A DNA stretch of 64,000 nt from Bradyrhizobium canariense (GCF_019402665.1 NZ_VSST01000059.1:1-64000), one strand, 5' to 3'. Shown: positions 35,630-44,505, numbered from the stretch's first letter. Notes: a model not told the origin generated them from the sequence alone. Translations and numbers: made by a program.

Positions 35630-36154
35630 TTGCTCTTGTCGCTTCTTTCCCTTGCCCTGACAGGACGGTTGCTCGCCGGACCTGGATACGAACCCCCGGA
35701 GCGCCCCTTCGTTGAGATCGCAGCCTCCTCCTCGATTTGGAAATTCACCCGCACCCAAGGCCCCAAAGAGGGCGAGAGCTTCGCTTCCATCTCCAAAACA
35801 GCCGAGACGATGCAGTCCGACCCGGAGTTCGCTGGCCTGATCGTCCGCTGCGCTCCCAAAGGCAAGATCGACGTCTTGGTGGCCTTGACCCGCTCCTTCC
35901 CGCCACGGAGCCACCCGCGAGTAACGATCTCCTCAACCGGCGGCGGTACCCAGACGTTCGAGGCCAGCATGGCCGCCGCGGGCGCGGCGGTGCTCTTGCC
36001 AGACGAAGTTTCGGCCTTAGCCGCCGGTAAGTGGCAGGCGATGCCCTCGCTTTCCGTGGTGGTGAAGGAAAGCGACAGCGAAATCAAAGGCGTGGTGGCC
36101 CTGAGCGGGCTGCGGGAAGCCTATAATTCTCTGGCGGCAAGTTGCGGCCAATAG
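35630..36154 (+). CDS. Secreted hypothetical protein with TTG start
   Basis: 174 residues. An in-frame TGA at 35615-35617 excludes upstream starts, and GAGGAG lies 8 bases before TTG 35630, so the TTG is well supported. A signal peptide (LLSLLSLALTGRLLAGPG) precedes a beta-rich domain (SSSIWKFTRTQGPKEGESFA, EFAGLIVRCAPKGKIDVLVA, SLSVVVKESDSEIKGVVALS) ending SLAASCGQ, with two Cys. The pattern resembles periplasmic type VI/invasion-associated style small domains but no family is firm. Divergent from wza. Confidence 0.7.
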   Translation: MLLSLLSLALTGRLLAGPGYEPPERPFVEIAASSSIWKFTRTQGPKEGESFASISKTAETMQSDPEFAGLIVRCAPKGKIDVLVALTRSFPPRSHPRVTISSTGGGTQTFEASMAAAGAAVLLPDEVSALAAGKWQAMPSLSVVVKESDSEIKGVVALSGLREAYNSLAASCGQ

Positions 36155-36228
36155 ACAAAATTTAGCCATATGACTTAAGGGTCTTTTTAGGGTGCGGAAC
36201 CTAAGGTCCGGAGCACGGAGTGTTTCGG

Positions 36229-36504
36229 ATGACCGAGCTTTTGATCTTCAGCTTTCTGGTAGGCGCAGTTCTGGGCCAACGCTTTCGCGTCCTGGTGCTG
36301 CTGCCGCTGACCTTCGTCATGCTGCTCGCCGCGATCCCGGTCGGCTGGATCGCCAATCTGGGCTTCCTTGACGGCCTGAAGGGCGTAGTGCTCGCGGCCA
36401 TCGCGCTCCAGGCCGGTTATCTTTTTGGCTCGGCCGCCCGCTTTGCTCTCGCCGCCGGTCGTGCCGCCCGCGTGTTTGCCCGTCCGCTCAAGACGGCCCG
36501 CTGA
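36229..36504 (+). CDS. Small membrane protein
   Basis: About 91 residues with two or three hydrophobic segments (LLIFSFLVGAVLGQRFRVLV, LLPLTFVMLLAAIPVGWIA, GVVLAAIALQAGYLFGSAA) and a basic C-terminal tail. GGAG lies 8 bases before ATG 36229, preferred over GTG 36220. It precedes the second ligase-like gene. Function unknown. Confidence 0.65.
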   Translation: MTELLIFSFLVGAVLGQRFRVLVLLPLTFVMLLAAIPVGWIANLGFLDGLKGVVLAAIALQAGYLFGSAARFALAAGRAARVFARPLKTAR

Positions 36505-36627
36505 CCTCTTTGGCGGATCAAGAGTCCCGTCTGATCCCGCAGGCGACGCTTCGTTGATGTGGGGTTGGGTCGCGTTGGATTGGAGCGGCGTCGGCTGCAG
36601 AGCTCTGTTTGAAAACTTGTCTCCGGC

Positions 36628-37953
36628 TTGTATGGTGACCTGACCCTTTCAGGATTCCTTCCAGGCGCACGTTTGTCCTTCGCTTATTTTGCCCTCATCG
36701 TTTGCCTTGTTTCTGCATCCGCTCTCGACATTGCCGGCGCCAAATTCGGCGTACAGCTCGGGATGACGGCTACGGCCCTGGGGCTATTGGCAGCAGTCTT
36801 CAGCGCACGAAAGGCCGACTACGAGCACTATTTGCGTGCCACGGTCTGGGGCCGCTGGGTCCTGATCGGCATTCCCCTTTGCGTCGCAACCCAGCTGGCG
36901 CCGCTGTGGCTGAGTTGGGCGCATCCGATCTGGGTGAGCAGCCACGATGCTCTCGGTGGCCTGTCGCTTGGGCCAGTGACGGCGGATCTCGGCCTCACCC
37001 TGAATGCGCTGTTTCAAGCCCTCGCAGCGATCTCGTTGCTCAGCGTGACAATCGTCGTGGTCCGTGATCGCAGCCGTGCCGAACTGGTGCTATTTGTGCT
37101 GAGCGGGGTAACAGCGGTGTCGGCTCTGACCCTGGATTTGCGTCCACTGTCGCCCGCCCTTGCAACCGCCGTTCCTTCCGACCTGGCGACAACGATGGCC
37201 GGTCTTGGCGTCATGCTTAATCTGGCCGTCATGCAGCTGGCCGCCGAGCGGGCCGAAACGCGCCACTCGGTCATTCGTTCGGTGACCATCGGCCTTTGCG
37301 GTCTTGTGGGCGCGCTGGCCAGCGCGGTTGCGGTTTTTGGCTTGTCCGGGACGAACAGCGCGATCGCCGCGGCCTTTGGCCTCGTGTTGATCTTGCTGAT
37401 CCTTGTCATTCGAAGGATCGACCTATCGCCGTTGGCCGCAGGCGCGCTGTCCTTAGCCGCGCTGGTCGGAGCGATGATTGTCCTGAGCTTCCTGTTCGAA
37501 AAGAATGCGGGGCCGATTCTTTTGCGGCTTGTCCCGGATGTGGGGGCCGAAACCAGAGCCGCGCTGGAGCGCATGTTGGCCGACACCAGGTGGTTCGGTG
37601 CGGGCGCAGGCACCTTTTCTGCCGTCGGCAGGATCTACCAAAGCGATGCCGGCGCGGCTTTGATGGCACCCTCGACGGCTTTAGCCATCTTCGCGGATAC
37701 CGGATGGGTCGGTTTTTCCGCCGCGCTGCTGGCGGGCATGATGACTTTGGGACGCTTATTTTTGGGGGCTTTGCAGCGCGGCCGCGACTCGTTCTTCCCT
37801 GCGGCGGCCGCGGCCTGCCTTGTCTTCGCGTTGGTTGAGAGCTTCGCTGGTTCGGGACTGCTGCATCCGGCAGCAATCCTTTGCCTGTCAACGATCGTGG
37901 GACTCGGATTGTCCCAAAGCGTCACCCAGTCCTCACGCGGCACGGGTCATTAG
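36628..37953 (+). CDS. Second O-antigen-ligase-like membrane protein
   Basis: 441 residues with about 11 hydrophobic segments. The motif region TRWFGAGAGTFSAVGRIYQS parallels PWFGTGMGTFQWAFPPYRS of the gene at 31901, and is followed by a similar ATALAIFADTGWVGFSAAL-like helix, so the two are diverged members of one family. The N-terminal part is shorter and differs. Start is uncertain: TTG 36628 is the longest, TTG 36673 is possible, and neither has a clear ribosome binding site. It could be an alternative polymerase or a ligase for a different acceptor. Confidence 0.7.
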   Translation: MYGDLTLSGFLPGARLSFAYFALIVCLVSASALDIAGAKFGVQLGMTATALGLLAAVFSARKADYEHYLRATVWGRWVLIGIPLCVATQLAPLWLSWAHPIWVSSHDALGGLSLGPVTADLGLTLNALFQALAAISLLSVTIVVVRDRSRAELVLFVLSGVTAVSALTLDLRPLSPALATAVPSDLATTMAGLGVMLNLAVMQLAAERAETRHSVIRSVTIGLCGLVGALASAVAVFGLSGTNSAIAAAFGLVLILLILVIRRIDLSPLAAGALSLAALVGAMIVLSFLFEKNAGPILLRLVPDVGAETRAALERMLADTRWFGAGAGTFSAVGRIYQSDAGAALMAPSTALAIFADTGWVGFSAALLAGMMTLGRLFLGALQRGRDSFFPAAAAACLVFALVESFAGSGLLHPAAILCLSTIVGLGLSQSVTQSSRGTGH

Positions 37954-37963
37954 TCGCTCATCG

Positions 37964-38587
37964 TTAGACGTCGCGATCAGCCAGTGACGCCCAGTAGGTC
38001 GGGTTCTTGGGCATTTGGATGCGGACCCACCGGTAGGACTTCTTCGACCACGGCAGGATGTGCCCGGTGAGATTATCCAGCACGAGATCGCCGGAGAACG
38101 TGCGCACCACGACCACGAGATGATGCTCACCCCAGGTCGTCACGACCTCGCTGAGCAACACCGATCGCGCCGGGAAGCCCTTGGCGATCAGATCGTGGCG
38201 TTTTGTCACGGCATAGTCGTTGCAGTCGCCGCTGGCGGGATGCAGCAGCCACTTCTCGCCACGCAGCCCTTCCAAGTTGGGCTCGGGCCGGATCGCGCTG
38301 TTGACCCGCCGATTGACCTCCTGAAGCTGGGCCATGCGCTCGGCCGTGAGCTTGAGACGTCCGCCCCTGAACACGATTTGCTGCGGCCGCGGCTTACACT
38401 CGCCCTCGTACTTCAGGCAAAAGATCGTGAATGCCATCGGCGCCAAGGTCGGCTGGTCGAACTTGATGTACTGGATGGCGCCGCGCAACGCCGACGGCGC
38501 ACCAACGAAGGCGGCCTCGGCCTTGTGTTGAGCCGCCCCAGCCAATACAGCGGCGGCAATCGCCAGGAACTTTAAAGTCTTGCGCAT
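37964..38587 (-). CDS. Transglutaminase-like cysteine protease, LapG/BTLCP family (second copy)
   Basis: 207 residues with a signal peptide (FLAIAAAVLAGAAQHKAEA). Catalytic residues are all present: Cys122 in ASGDCNDYAVTKRHDL, His156 in GEHHLVVVV, Asp171 in LVLDNLTG. It is clearly paralogous to the 3815-4381 protein (shared DYAVTKRH, SVLLSEVV, GEHHLV and LDNL blocks). It closes the polysaccharide locus on the right, as the other copy does on the left. It converges tail to tail with the ligase-like gene (11 bases apart). Substrate unknown. Confidence 0.88.
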   Translation of the reverse strand: MRKTLKFLAIAAAVLAGAAQHKAEAAFVGAPSALRGAIQYIKFDQPTLAPMAFTIFCLKYEGECKPRPQQIVFRGGRLKLTAERMAQLQEVNRRVNSAIRPEPNLEGLRGEKWLLHPASGDCNDYAVTKRHDLIAKGFPARSVLLSEVVTTWGEHHLVVVVRTFSGDLVLDNLTGHILPWSKKSYRWVRIQMPKNPTYWASLADRDV

Positions 38588-38778
38588 GTCGCGCTCCCCA
38601 TTCTTGTTGGGGAAACGCTACGCGAGACGTCTTGAAATCCGGCTCAAAAGCCGAGCAAGCCTTTAATCAAAACCGCCGCGCCTTCGTCAGAAACAATTAA
38701 GAATACCGACGCGTAACTTGTTCTGCTATGAGCGATCATGCCCTCTATTCATGATGCCAGACCCGATTCGACCAGCTG

Positions 38779-39516
38779 ATGGGCCTTTCCAAACGCTTTC
38801 GTAACAACGTCAAGCCTCGGCTCCCCGACGGCGTGAGGATCTATGCCATCGGTGATGTGCATGGACGCGCCGACCTGCTTCAGTCGCTCTTAACCGTCAT
38901 CGACGCCGACCTTGCCCGCTCCGCTCCCAAACGAGCAATTCAGGTCTTTCTAGGCGACTATGTCGACCGGGGCCCGGACTCGCGCGCTGTGATTGATCTC
39001 CTGATCGAGCGATCGAAGTCCCATGAGACAGTGTGCCTCAAAGGCAATCACGAGGTGTTCCTGCTTGAGGTCCTCAAGGACCCGGCACGGCTGGAGGAAT
39101 GGCGCCGCTACGGAGGCCTGCTAACCCTCGTTTCCTACGGCATCAACCCGACGATGAATCCGACGCCGGAGCAGCAGATTGAATTGATCGAAGGATTAAG
39201 GCGCGCGCTCCCGCCGGAGCATCTTTTGTTTCTTCAGCAGCTCCGCCCGTCCTTCGCGTGTGGCGACTTCTTCTTTGCGCACGCCGGCGTCAAGCCGGGC
39301 GTAGCTCTGGAACGTCAGAAGGAGGAGGATCTGCTCTGGATCCGCGAGGAATTCCTCGAGTCCGAGAGACGCTTCGGCAAATATGTCGTCCACGGCCATA
39401 CCCCGGTCAGCGTCCCGGATATCCGCTCGAACCGGATCAATATCGACACCGGCGCCTACGCGACCGGCAACTTGACCTTGCTCACGATCCAGGGCGATAG
39501 TCTGCTCGCAATTTAG
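38779..39516 (+). CDS. Calcineurin-like metallophosphoesterase (PPP-type protein phosphatase)
   Basis: 245 residues. The three PPP metal-binding signatures are intact: YAIGDVHGRADLLQSLL (residues ~21-37), FLGDYVDRGPDSRAVIDLL (~58-76) and CLKGNHEVFLLEVL (~88-101), with His in FFAHAGVKPG and HGHTPVSVPDI. It should act in the cytoplasm as a Ser/Thr or Tyr phosphatase, or on dinucleoside polyphosphates. Its place beside a tyrosine-kinase export locus invites a regulatory link, but nothing in the sequence proves it. Confidence 0.9.
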   Translation: MGLSKRFRNNVKPRLPDGVRIYAIGDVHGRADLLQSLLTVIDADLARSAPKRAIQVFLGDYVDRGPDSRAVIDLLIERSKSHETVCLKGNHEVFLLEVLKDPARLEEWRRYGGLLTLVSYGINPTMNPTPEQQIELIEGLRRALPPEHLLFLQQLRPSFACGDFFFAHAGVKPGVALERQKEEDLLWIREEFLESERRFGKYVVHGHTPVSVPDIRSNRINIDTGAYATGNLTLLTIQGDSLLAI

Positions 39517-39576
39517 GACTTTTGCAGAGTTGCTGGCCGACTCCCGCGCCCTGCCACACGGGCATCGAAATTCATC

Positions 39577-40239
39577 ATGAGCCGCATGATCCTGCTTCGC
39601 ATCGTTGGCGCCTGCATCGCAGTGATGTTGCTGCTTTACGCAACATTGGGCTTTTACGGCGACCTCACGCGGTCGAACTTTAGGGCGAGCGATTTGTTCT
39701 CGGGCGAGTTTCCGCCCGAGAAGGTCAACGTAGCCGCTTCGGGCGTTCTGGCGCCCCTTTCATTCGACGGCGACTTGCTGGCGAATTATGCGGCCGCCAA
39801 AGCCGCAGACTTTCTTCACCATCCCGCAGCCGATGCCAACAACAGGGCCACCGAGAACAAGGCGGCCCAAGACGTCGTTGTTGCGGCCCTGAAAGTATCG
39901 CCCATCCGGCCTGCGCTTTGGCTCACGCTCGGCACGCTGAAGGCGCAGGCGGGTGAGCTGGCGACGCCTGCAGTGAAAATGTCTTACCTGGCCGGCGCGG
40001 TGCCGATCGCCGTCGCATTCGCACGGCTCCAAACCGTCACATCGAACGCGGCAGCAGCCGACGAAGAGATCAAGCTGCTGGCGCAATCGGACGTCCGCGC
40101 GGCGCTTGCCAACCGCTCTCGCTACGAGCAGCTGCTGATCGCTGCCTACCTGCAGGCTACGCCGCAGGGCAAGTCGCTGCTTCTGGAGGCCACGCGGGGG
40201 ACCGATCCGAAGTTCAATCAGATTTTGCGGCGGTACTGA
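39577..40239 (+). CDS. Membrane-anchored hypothetical helical protein
   Basis: 220 residues with one N-terminal membrane segment (LLRIVGACIAVMLLLYATLG) followed by an Ala-rich helical periplasmic domain (NYAAAKAADFLHHPAADANN, VKMSYLAGAVPIAVAFARL, SRYEQLLIAAYLQATPQGKS). The architecture, anchor plus TPR-like helices, is reminiscent of the wzc-overlapping protein at 27876-28655, though I cannot show homology. 60 bases after the phosphatase gene and possibly co-transcribed. Confidence 0.65.
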   Translation: MSRMILLRIVGACIAVMLLLYATLGFYGDLTRSNFRASDLFSGEFPPEKVNVAASGVLAPLSFDGDLLANYAAAKAADFLHHPAADANNRATENKAAQDVVVAALKVSPIRPALWLTLGTLKAQAGELATPAVKMSYLAGAVPIAVAFARLQTVTSNAAAADEEIKLLAQSDVRAALANRSRYEQLLIAAYLQATPQGKSLLLEATRGTDPKFNQILRRY

Positions 40240-40278
40240 CGTTCGAGCGCGACTTAGCCTGCTGGCTTGCCGTCAATA

Positions 40279-40728
40279 TCAACGCGTCGCTTTTGGCGCG
40301 ATCGGCACGAAATCCTGCTCGCGGCGCGGTTGATCCGGTCGCCCCTGGTAGACGAACATGCCCTTCTTGGTCGAGACGATGTCGCCGCGCTGCAGGCTGT
40401 CGTCATTGAGGAGACGTTCGGTCGCGACAAGATCCGGATCCTCCGGGACCGGTTTATAGAGCTCGGGATGATCCCGCCGCTCGCGCGAGAGCTCTTTGGA
40501 TCTTCGCCGTGCATCTTCGATACGCTGACGCCAATCGTCACGGCTGACTTCCGGCTCGCTTGGTGGGAGATAGTCGTTGACCGAGGGCTCCGGCTCGGTC
40601 TGGGCAAAACACGAGGGCGGATTTGCGAGACCGAAGCCGATCGCACCGGCAACGGTCAGGACCGCTCCCGACAACGGCCCAAGCCGCCTTGCATGAGCTA
40701 GTGAGGTGTGGGGTCGCGCGGTTCGCAC
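40279..40728 (-). CDS. Secreted hypothetical protein with GTG start
   Basis: About 149 residues. GGAG lies 7 bases before GTG 40728, giving a normal signal peptide (LSGAVLTVAGAIGFGLANPP, cleavage near CFAQ), whereas the longer frame from 40764 starts in poorer context. The mature part is charged and extended (SRDDWRQRIEDARRRSKELS, HPELYKPVPEDPDLVATERL, QRGDIVSTKKGMFVYQG). No family recognised. Possibly an intrinsically flexible periplasmic protein. Confidence 0.65.
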   Translation of the reverse strand: MRTARPHTSLAHARRLGPLSGAVLTVAGAIGFGLANPPSCFAQTEPEPSVNDYLPPSEPEVSRDDWRQRIEDARRRSKELSRERRDHPELYKPVPEDPDLVATERLLNDDSLQRGDIVSTKKGMFVYQGRPDQPRREQDFVPIAPKATR

Positions 40729-40870
40729 GCTGTAACTCCAGGGCAGAGCAACAAGAACGAGCAAGGGCCGGAAACTTCTCGTCTACTCCATTCAATGTAT
40801 ACGTTTGCCGATTGCACGAAAGCCAAATCGCGGGCAAGCTTTGTGCTTTAGCGCGCGAGGGTATTGACCA

Positions 40871-41263
40871 GTGGTCCGCAACATTACTTTCCTGGTTCTG
40901 GCGATCTTTTTGGGGACTCACTTTGCAGCGGCAGGCCAGATCGAATACCCGCAAGTGATCCATACGCAATACGAAGCTGTCGATCAGAAGACCGGCGGTC
41001 ACTTCGTGCTGTGGTCAGAGCGGGAAAAGATCTTCTATGGCCTCGACCAGAAGCTTTTCCCGGGAGCTCGGTTTGTCGACATCACCCAGGTAACCCCAAG
41101 CGTGGGTTCGATCACGCTGACCTATGTCGAGGTGCGGACCGTCAGCAGCACGACCTCGGATTATTTGTACCTGGCAGGAAATGTCCGCTTTCGCGTCAGT
41201 GGAATGGCGCTCAAATCCAGCAACTTCCCCAGCGGCGGCGGAATGACACCCAACGCACAGTAG
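40871..41263 (+). CDS. Secreted hypothetical protein
   Basis: 130 residues from GTG 40871 with a signal peptide (NITFLVLAIFLGTHFAAAG). The mature domain is beta-rich with many aromatic residues (IEYPQVIHTQYEAVDQKTGG, HFVLWSEREKIFYGLDQKLF, SITLTYVEVRTVSSTTSDYL) and has no Cys. Function unknown. It converges with the small gene at 41269. Confidence 0.65.
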   Translation: MVRNITFLVLAIFLGTHFAAAGQIEYPQVIHTQYEAVDQKTGGHFVLWSEREKIFYGLDQKLFPGARFVDITQVTPSVGSITLTYVEVRTVSSTTSDYLYLAGNVRFRVSGMALKSSNFPSGGGMTPNAQ

Positions 41264-41268
41264 CCAGA

Positions 41269-41538
41269 CTAGCGCCTGCTCGACCCGCTACCCCGCGTTC
41301 TGTTGCCATAATAGGGACGTGCGCGCCCTCCGCTGACCAGAGGTGGCTGAATCTGGCTCGGAATATTCGGCGTAGCCGTGCTCGGCGAGGGCTGCGAGGG
41401 ATTGACGATGATGACATTTCGGTTGGGCGTCGACGGATCATTGACACCCTGGGCCAAAGCGCTTGGGACCCAGATGCTTGGGCCCAACGTACTTGCTGTT
41501 ACAAAAAGCGCGACTGCGGTCAGGACTAATCGTTTCAT
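41269..41538 (-). CDS. Small secreted Pro/Ser-rich protein
   Basis: About 89 residues. GGGAG 7 bases before ATG 41538 selects this start over 41577, and gives the signal peptide MKRLVLTAVALFVTASTLG with likely cleavage after SALA. The mature part is short, Pro/Asn-rich (NPSQPSPSTATPNIPSQIQ) with a basic Arg/Gly tail (GNRTRGSGSSRR). Probably disordered. Function unknown. Confidence 0.65.
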   Translation of the reverse strand: MKRLVLTAVALFVTASTLGPSIWVPSALAQGVNDPSTPNRNVIIVNPSQPSPSTATPNIPSQIQPPLVSGGRARPYYGNRTRGSGSSRR

Positions 41539-41601
41539 GAGATGTCTCCCAAGCGAGAACGTCGGGGAGGCGATCACCGTTCCTTCACGGTCGCTTGGGC
41601 G

Positions 41602-41862
41602 TCATTGCCGAGGCACGGCGATCAGCTTGCCGTCTCTCCAGACCCCCTGAGCCGCCATCCCGCTCGGCAGCTTGCCCGGCGCCAGGGTTCGAATGGCTGT
41701 GGGTCGGGAGGCGCTCTGGGCCGTTTGGGTTTTCTTCGTAGGGGTCGTCACGATGCTGGTGCTCGTCAAATTGGCTTTGTCCTTGGTCCCTTGTGCAAAA
41801 CAAGGTTGCACAAGGAGAGCCACAAACGTGAGTGCTATGAAACCGTCGCGCATGATCAACAT
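41602..41862 (-). CDS. Small secreted basic protein
   Basis: About 86 residues from ATG 41862 (or 41853). Signal peptide MRDGFIALTFVALLVQPCFA is followed by a Lys/Thr-rich stretch (TKDKANLTSTSIVTTPTKKT) and a conserved-looking end (LPSGMAAQGVWRDGKLIAVP). No clear ribosome binding site. An open extension to 42081 is unlikely to be translated. Function unknown. Confidence 0.55.
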   Translation of the reverse strand: MLIMRDGFIALTFVALLVQPCFAQGTKDKANLTSTSIVTTPTKKTQTAQSASRPTAIRTLAPGKLPSGMAAQGVWRDGKLIAVPRQ

Positions 41863-42036
41863 ACCGGAAAGAGGAGTTCGTCGAACTGTCACAGCTTTCT
41901 GCCCAAAAGCAAGCCCCCGAAGCTGTTCGACAAGGGCTCTTGCAAGGTTGGCGATCAGAGCGGCTTTCGCAGAGATGGGATTTGACGCCGAAAAGCCTAG
42001 CGAAACAGCCTGTTTCGGGTTACTTGATCGGCCTTG

Positions 42037-43260
42037 ATGACGGACCCCAGCGACACCGCCGCCAGCGCGCCAAATACGCACGCGATCAAGGCCGGGTTTG
42101 TGCGTCTACTGTCCGGGCGAATTCGCGACATTTCCGGCGACCCGCGGCAGATCCGGGAAATTGTGTACGAGCTTGCCCGGATCAAGCTTCTGGAACAATT
42201 CACCCATGGCGACGCACGGGAATCACGCGAGCTCCAGCAAGTGCTCGAACGCGCCATTCGGGACGTCGAGCTATCATTTGAACGCAACGAGCGCGACGCG
42301 CTGTCCAAAGCGCCGGAGTCGGCCCTAGACGTCGCTTCGCATCCCTCGCCACCCGATCCCCCGGCTCCTCAGGTCGTTCCCCATCTGGCGCCCGTTCCGC
42401 CTTCGCCGCCCGTCCCGACGGCGGCGGAAACCAGGCGCGGTTCTGTCGCGCGGCCCGGACCGCTCGACCCATCTCAGCGAAGCGGCATCCTTAACTCCCT
42501 CATGCGATTAGCCGCCATCCTGGTCGTCATTGCCGGCGCCAGCGCGGCGGTTACTTATTGGCCGCGGCTGAGGACGCAATCCCTCGCATTGTGGCAGTCC
42601 ACGACGCTGTCCAAGCGCACCTCGGCAAGCCCCGAGCCTCAACCCACCGTGGCTGTGACTCCATCGAGCGGTGAGAGTGTCGAACGGACACCGGATCAAC
42701 CGAAGGAGCCGACGCCAGCTGCGCAACCCTCGACGCCGTTGCCGACAGCGTTTGGCGTCTACGCCCTGAGCGAAGGCCAGCTCCAGGAGCTCAAGCCGGT
42801 CCCCGGAAAGATTCCGGACCGTCGTGTCGCGATCTCAGCGGCAATCACCACGCCCAGCGCGACGACCCTGACAAGCGGAGATGTCAGCTTCATTGTGTTC
42901 AGGCCCGACGGTGGCGTCGATGCAACCGGGACCGAGGTTCGGGTGGTCGCAAAAGTCTCCCGAGCGATGGGCGTCGATGCAACCGGCAAAGCGGCCATGG
43001 TCACTGCCGGCGACACCTGGGTCATCCGCAGCATGTCCTACCCTTACAAAGTCGGTCCGGTCGAGGATCAGCCGAGAATGCTATCGCTGCAGCCGGAGCA
43101 GGACGGCTTTACGCTTTCGCCGGGTCGCTACGTCGTGGTCGTCAAAGGTATGGGCTATGACTTCACGGTGGCCGGGACGCCGACTGATCCCAACCAATGC
43201 GTCGAACGCATCAATGCAACGAACGGCGCGTTCTACTCCCCCTGCCCGCCGCGACGCTAA
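42037..43260 (+). CDS. Single-pass membrane hypothetical protein with Pro-rich linker
   Basis: About 407 residues. A cytoplasmic N-terminal helical domain (GFVRLLSGRIRDISGDPRQI, REIVYELARIKLLEQFTHGD, QQVLERAIRDVELSFERNER) leads through a Pro-rich segment (~100-145) to one membrane helix (SLMRLAAILVVIAGASAAVT, ~155-175). A second Pro/Thr-rich linker follows, then a periplasmic beta domain (~240-400) with SGDVSFIVFRPDGGVDATGT, AMVTAGDTWVIRSMSYPYKV and YVVVVKGMGYDFTVAG, plus two Cys near the C-terminus. This inside-to-outside layout suits a sensor or envelope tether. Function unknown. Confidence 0.75.
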   Translation: MTDPSDTAASAPNTHAIKAGFVRLLSGRIRDISGDPRQIREIVYELARIKLLEQFTHGDARESRELQQVLERAIRDVELSFERNERDALSKAPESALDVASHPSPPDPPAPQVVPHLAPVPPSPPVPTAAETRRGSVARPGPLDPSQRSGILNSLMRLAAILVVIAGASAAVTYWPRLRTQSLALWQSTTLSKRTSASPEPQPTVAVTPSSGESVERTPDQPKEPTPAAQPSTPLPTAFGVYALSEGQLQELKPVPGKIPDRRVAISAAITTPSATTLTSGDVSFIVFRPDGGVDATGTEVRVVAKVSRAMGVDATGKAAMVTAGDTWVIRSMSYPYKVGPVEDQPRMLSLQPEQDGFTLSPGRYVVVVKGMGYDFTVAGTPTDPNQCVERINATNGAFYSPCPPRR

Positions 43261-43280
43261 AGTGGCGCGACGCGTTTCGT

Positions 43281-43556
43281 TTATTTTTTGGCCTTGGCAT
43301 CTTTAGGCGCATCCGCCGGCGCATCATCGACCTTGCCGTTGTTCGCGACGCATTTGCTCAAATATTCGCGCCGCTCCTTGACAGTCCCCGCGCTGCCCGC
43401 AGCGGGATTGCCGATTTGCTTTGGCGGAAAGGCCTTGGCCAAAGCTGCGTCGCATGCACGCGCGACTTCTACCGTGACGGCCGAAGCCGTGACTGGTGCG
43501 CCAATGGCCAAAACAAATGCCAATCCCATCGACCTTTGCAAATTTCTGGAGATCAC
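43281..43556 (-). CDS. Small secreted protein with GTG start
   Basis: About 91 residues. AAGGAG lies 8-9 bases before GTG 43556 and gives an ideal basic signal peptide (ISRNLQRSMGLAFVLAIGA, cleavage after TASA). ATG 43529 is an alternative. The mature part has two Cys (EVARACDAALAKAF, ERREYLSKCVANNG) and ends in an Ala/Lys-rich tail. Convergent with the upstream membrane protein gene, with 20 bases between stops. Function unknown. Confidence 0.6.
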   Translation of the reverse strand: MISRNLQRSMGLAFVLAIGAPVTASAVTVEVARACDAALAKAFPPKQIGNPAAGSAGTVKERREYLSKCVANNGKVDDAPADAPKDAKAKK

Positions 43557-43756
43557 CTGGCTCGCTCCTTCAATCCGTCCGAGAACAGGACGGGACCATA
43601 TCAAAACCGGCAGAAGAGCCAACGGCAAAGCGGCGCCCGAATTGTCCCGTGGCAAAGCTGTTCAGCGAGAGATGATGCTTCTCGGACCGAGATATCCATC
43701 GTGTCTGGACCTGCTGCTTTTCACCAGACGGCAGATGCCGAGCCAAAGCCTCGATC

Positions 43757-44182
43757 CTAGCTATTGAGCTGCGGCGGCTTCAGGTTCGGAAAGCGCGTGA
43801 GCATCGCGGTCCTGATAAATCTCAAGTGAGTGATGGTGTTTGCCAATTCCTTGAGCCGCCGCTGGCCGTTGGAGATGTCGGCGGCAAAGAGATCTTGATG
43901 ATGGCTGTCGATCGGCTCCCGTTCGAGATATTCATCGGTGCCGTTTCCGAAGGTGACGGATGCACGCGCAAGTGCGTCATCAACGCGTCGTCCGAGGCCG
44001 ACCTGCTCCCTCTCTGCATCGCGCAATGCCGCATCGATCGCGACCATGACGGCATCGATTCGAACGCGGTCCGTCTCCGCATCGCGCTCGACGGTACGGG
44101 CCTTGAAGCCCTTGTCCTCACGGCGGGAGCTGAGAAAGTTGTGTGCGCGCGCTCTCAGGAACAGCTGAAACATTTGGGCCAT
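43757..44182 (-). CDS. Helical hypothetical protein (141 aa)
   Basis: A largely helical soluble protein with many charged residues: ARTVERDAETDRVRIDAVMV, AIDAALRDAEREQVGLGRRV, NGQRRLKELANTITHLRFIR. No signal or membrane segment. It may be a coiled-coil oligomer. It is downstream of two small minus-strand genes (44215-44632), 32 bases away, so the three probably form one operon. Function unknown. Confidence 0.65.
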   Translation of the reverse strand: MAQMFQLFLRARAHNFLSSRREDKGFKARTVERDAETDRVRIDAVMVAIDAALRDAEREQVGLGRRVDDALARASVTFGNGTDEYLEREPIDSHHQDLFAADISNGQRRLKELANTITHLRFIRTAMLTRFPNLKPPQLNS

Positions 44183-44214
44183 CCCACGTTCGAGATTTGG
44201 ACCGCTAACATCGG

Positions 44215-44505
44215 TCAGACATAGTTAACAAAGTTTGAACCTTGTGGCCGCTCCGCCTGGCTTTGTACGATCCACGCCCGCCAGGCTCCTTCGTGTTTGG
44301 AATAGAGCTCACGCCATCGAGCTTCGTCCGCCGCGGCGGCTCCATCGCTCAGACCGATTTCGGCCGCGATTTCAACCGTCTCTCCCGATGTCACATCCAG
44401 CGCTTCGAACTCGGCCGTTTCCGGAAGCGACAGCCCTATCAGCACCCATTTCCCTTGCGCATCAACGAAATACCTTCGGGGCGCGTTGTGCCTTGGATCA
44501 GTCAT
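44215..44505 (-). CDS. Small hypothetical protein (96 aa)
   Basis: The first half is a short beta domain (APRRYFVDAQGKWVLIGLSL, EALDVTSGETVEIAAEIGL), the second half a helix (DEARWRELYSKHEGAWRAWI). No export signal. The start overlaps the end of the 44-residue membrane ORF by 8 bases, indicating translational coupling. Function unknown. Confidence 0.65.
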   Translation of the reverse strand: MTDPRHNAPRRYFVDAQGKWVLIGLSLPETAEFEALDVTSGETVEIAAEIGLSDGAAAADEARWRELYSKHEGAWRAWIVQSQAERPQGSNFVNYV

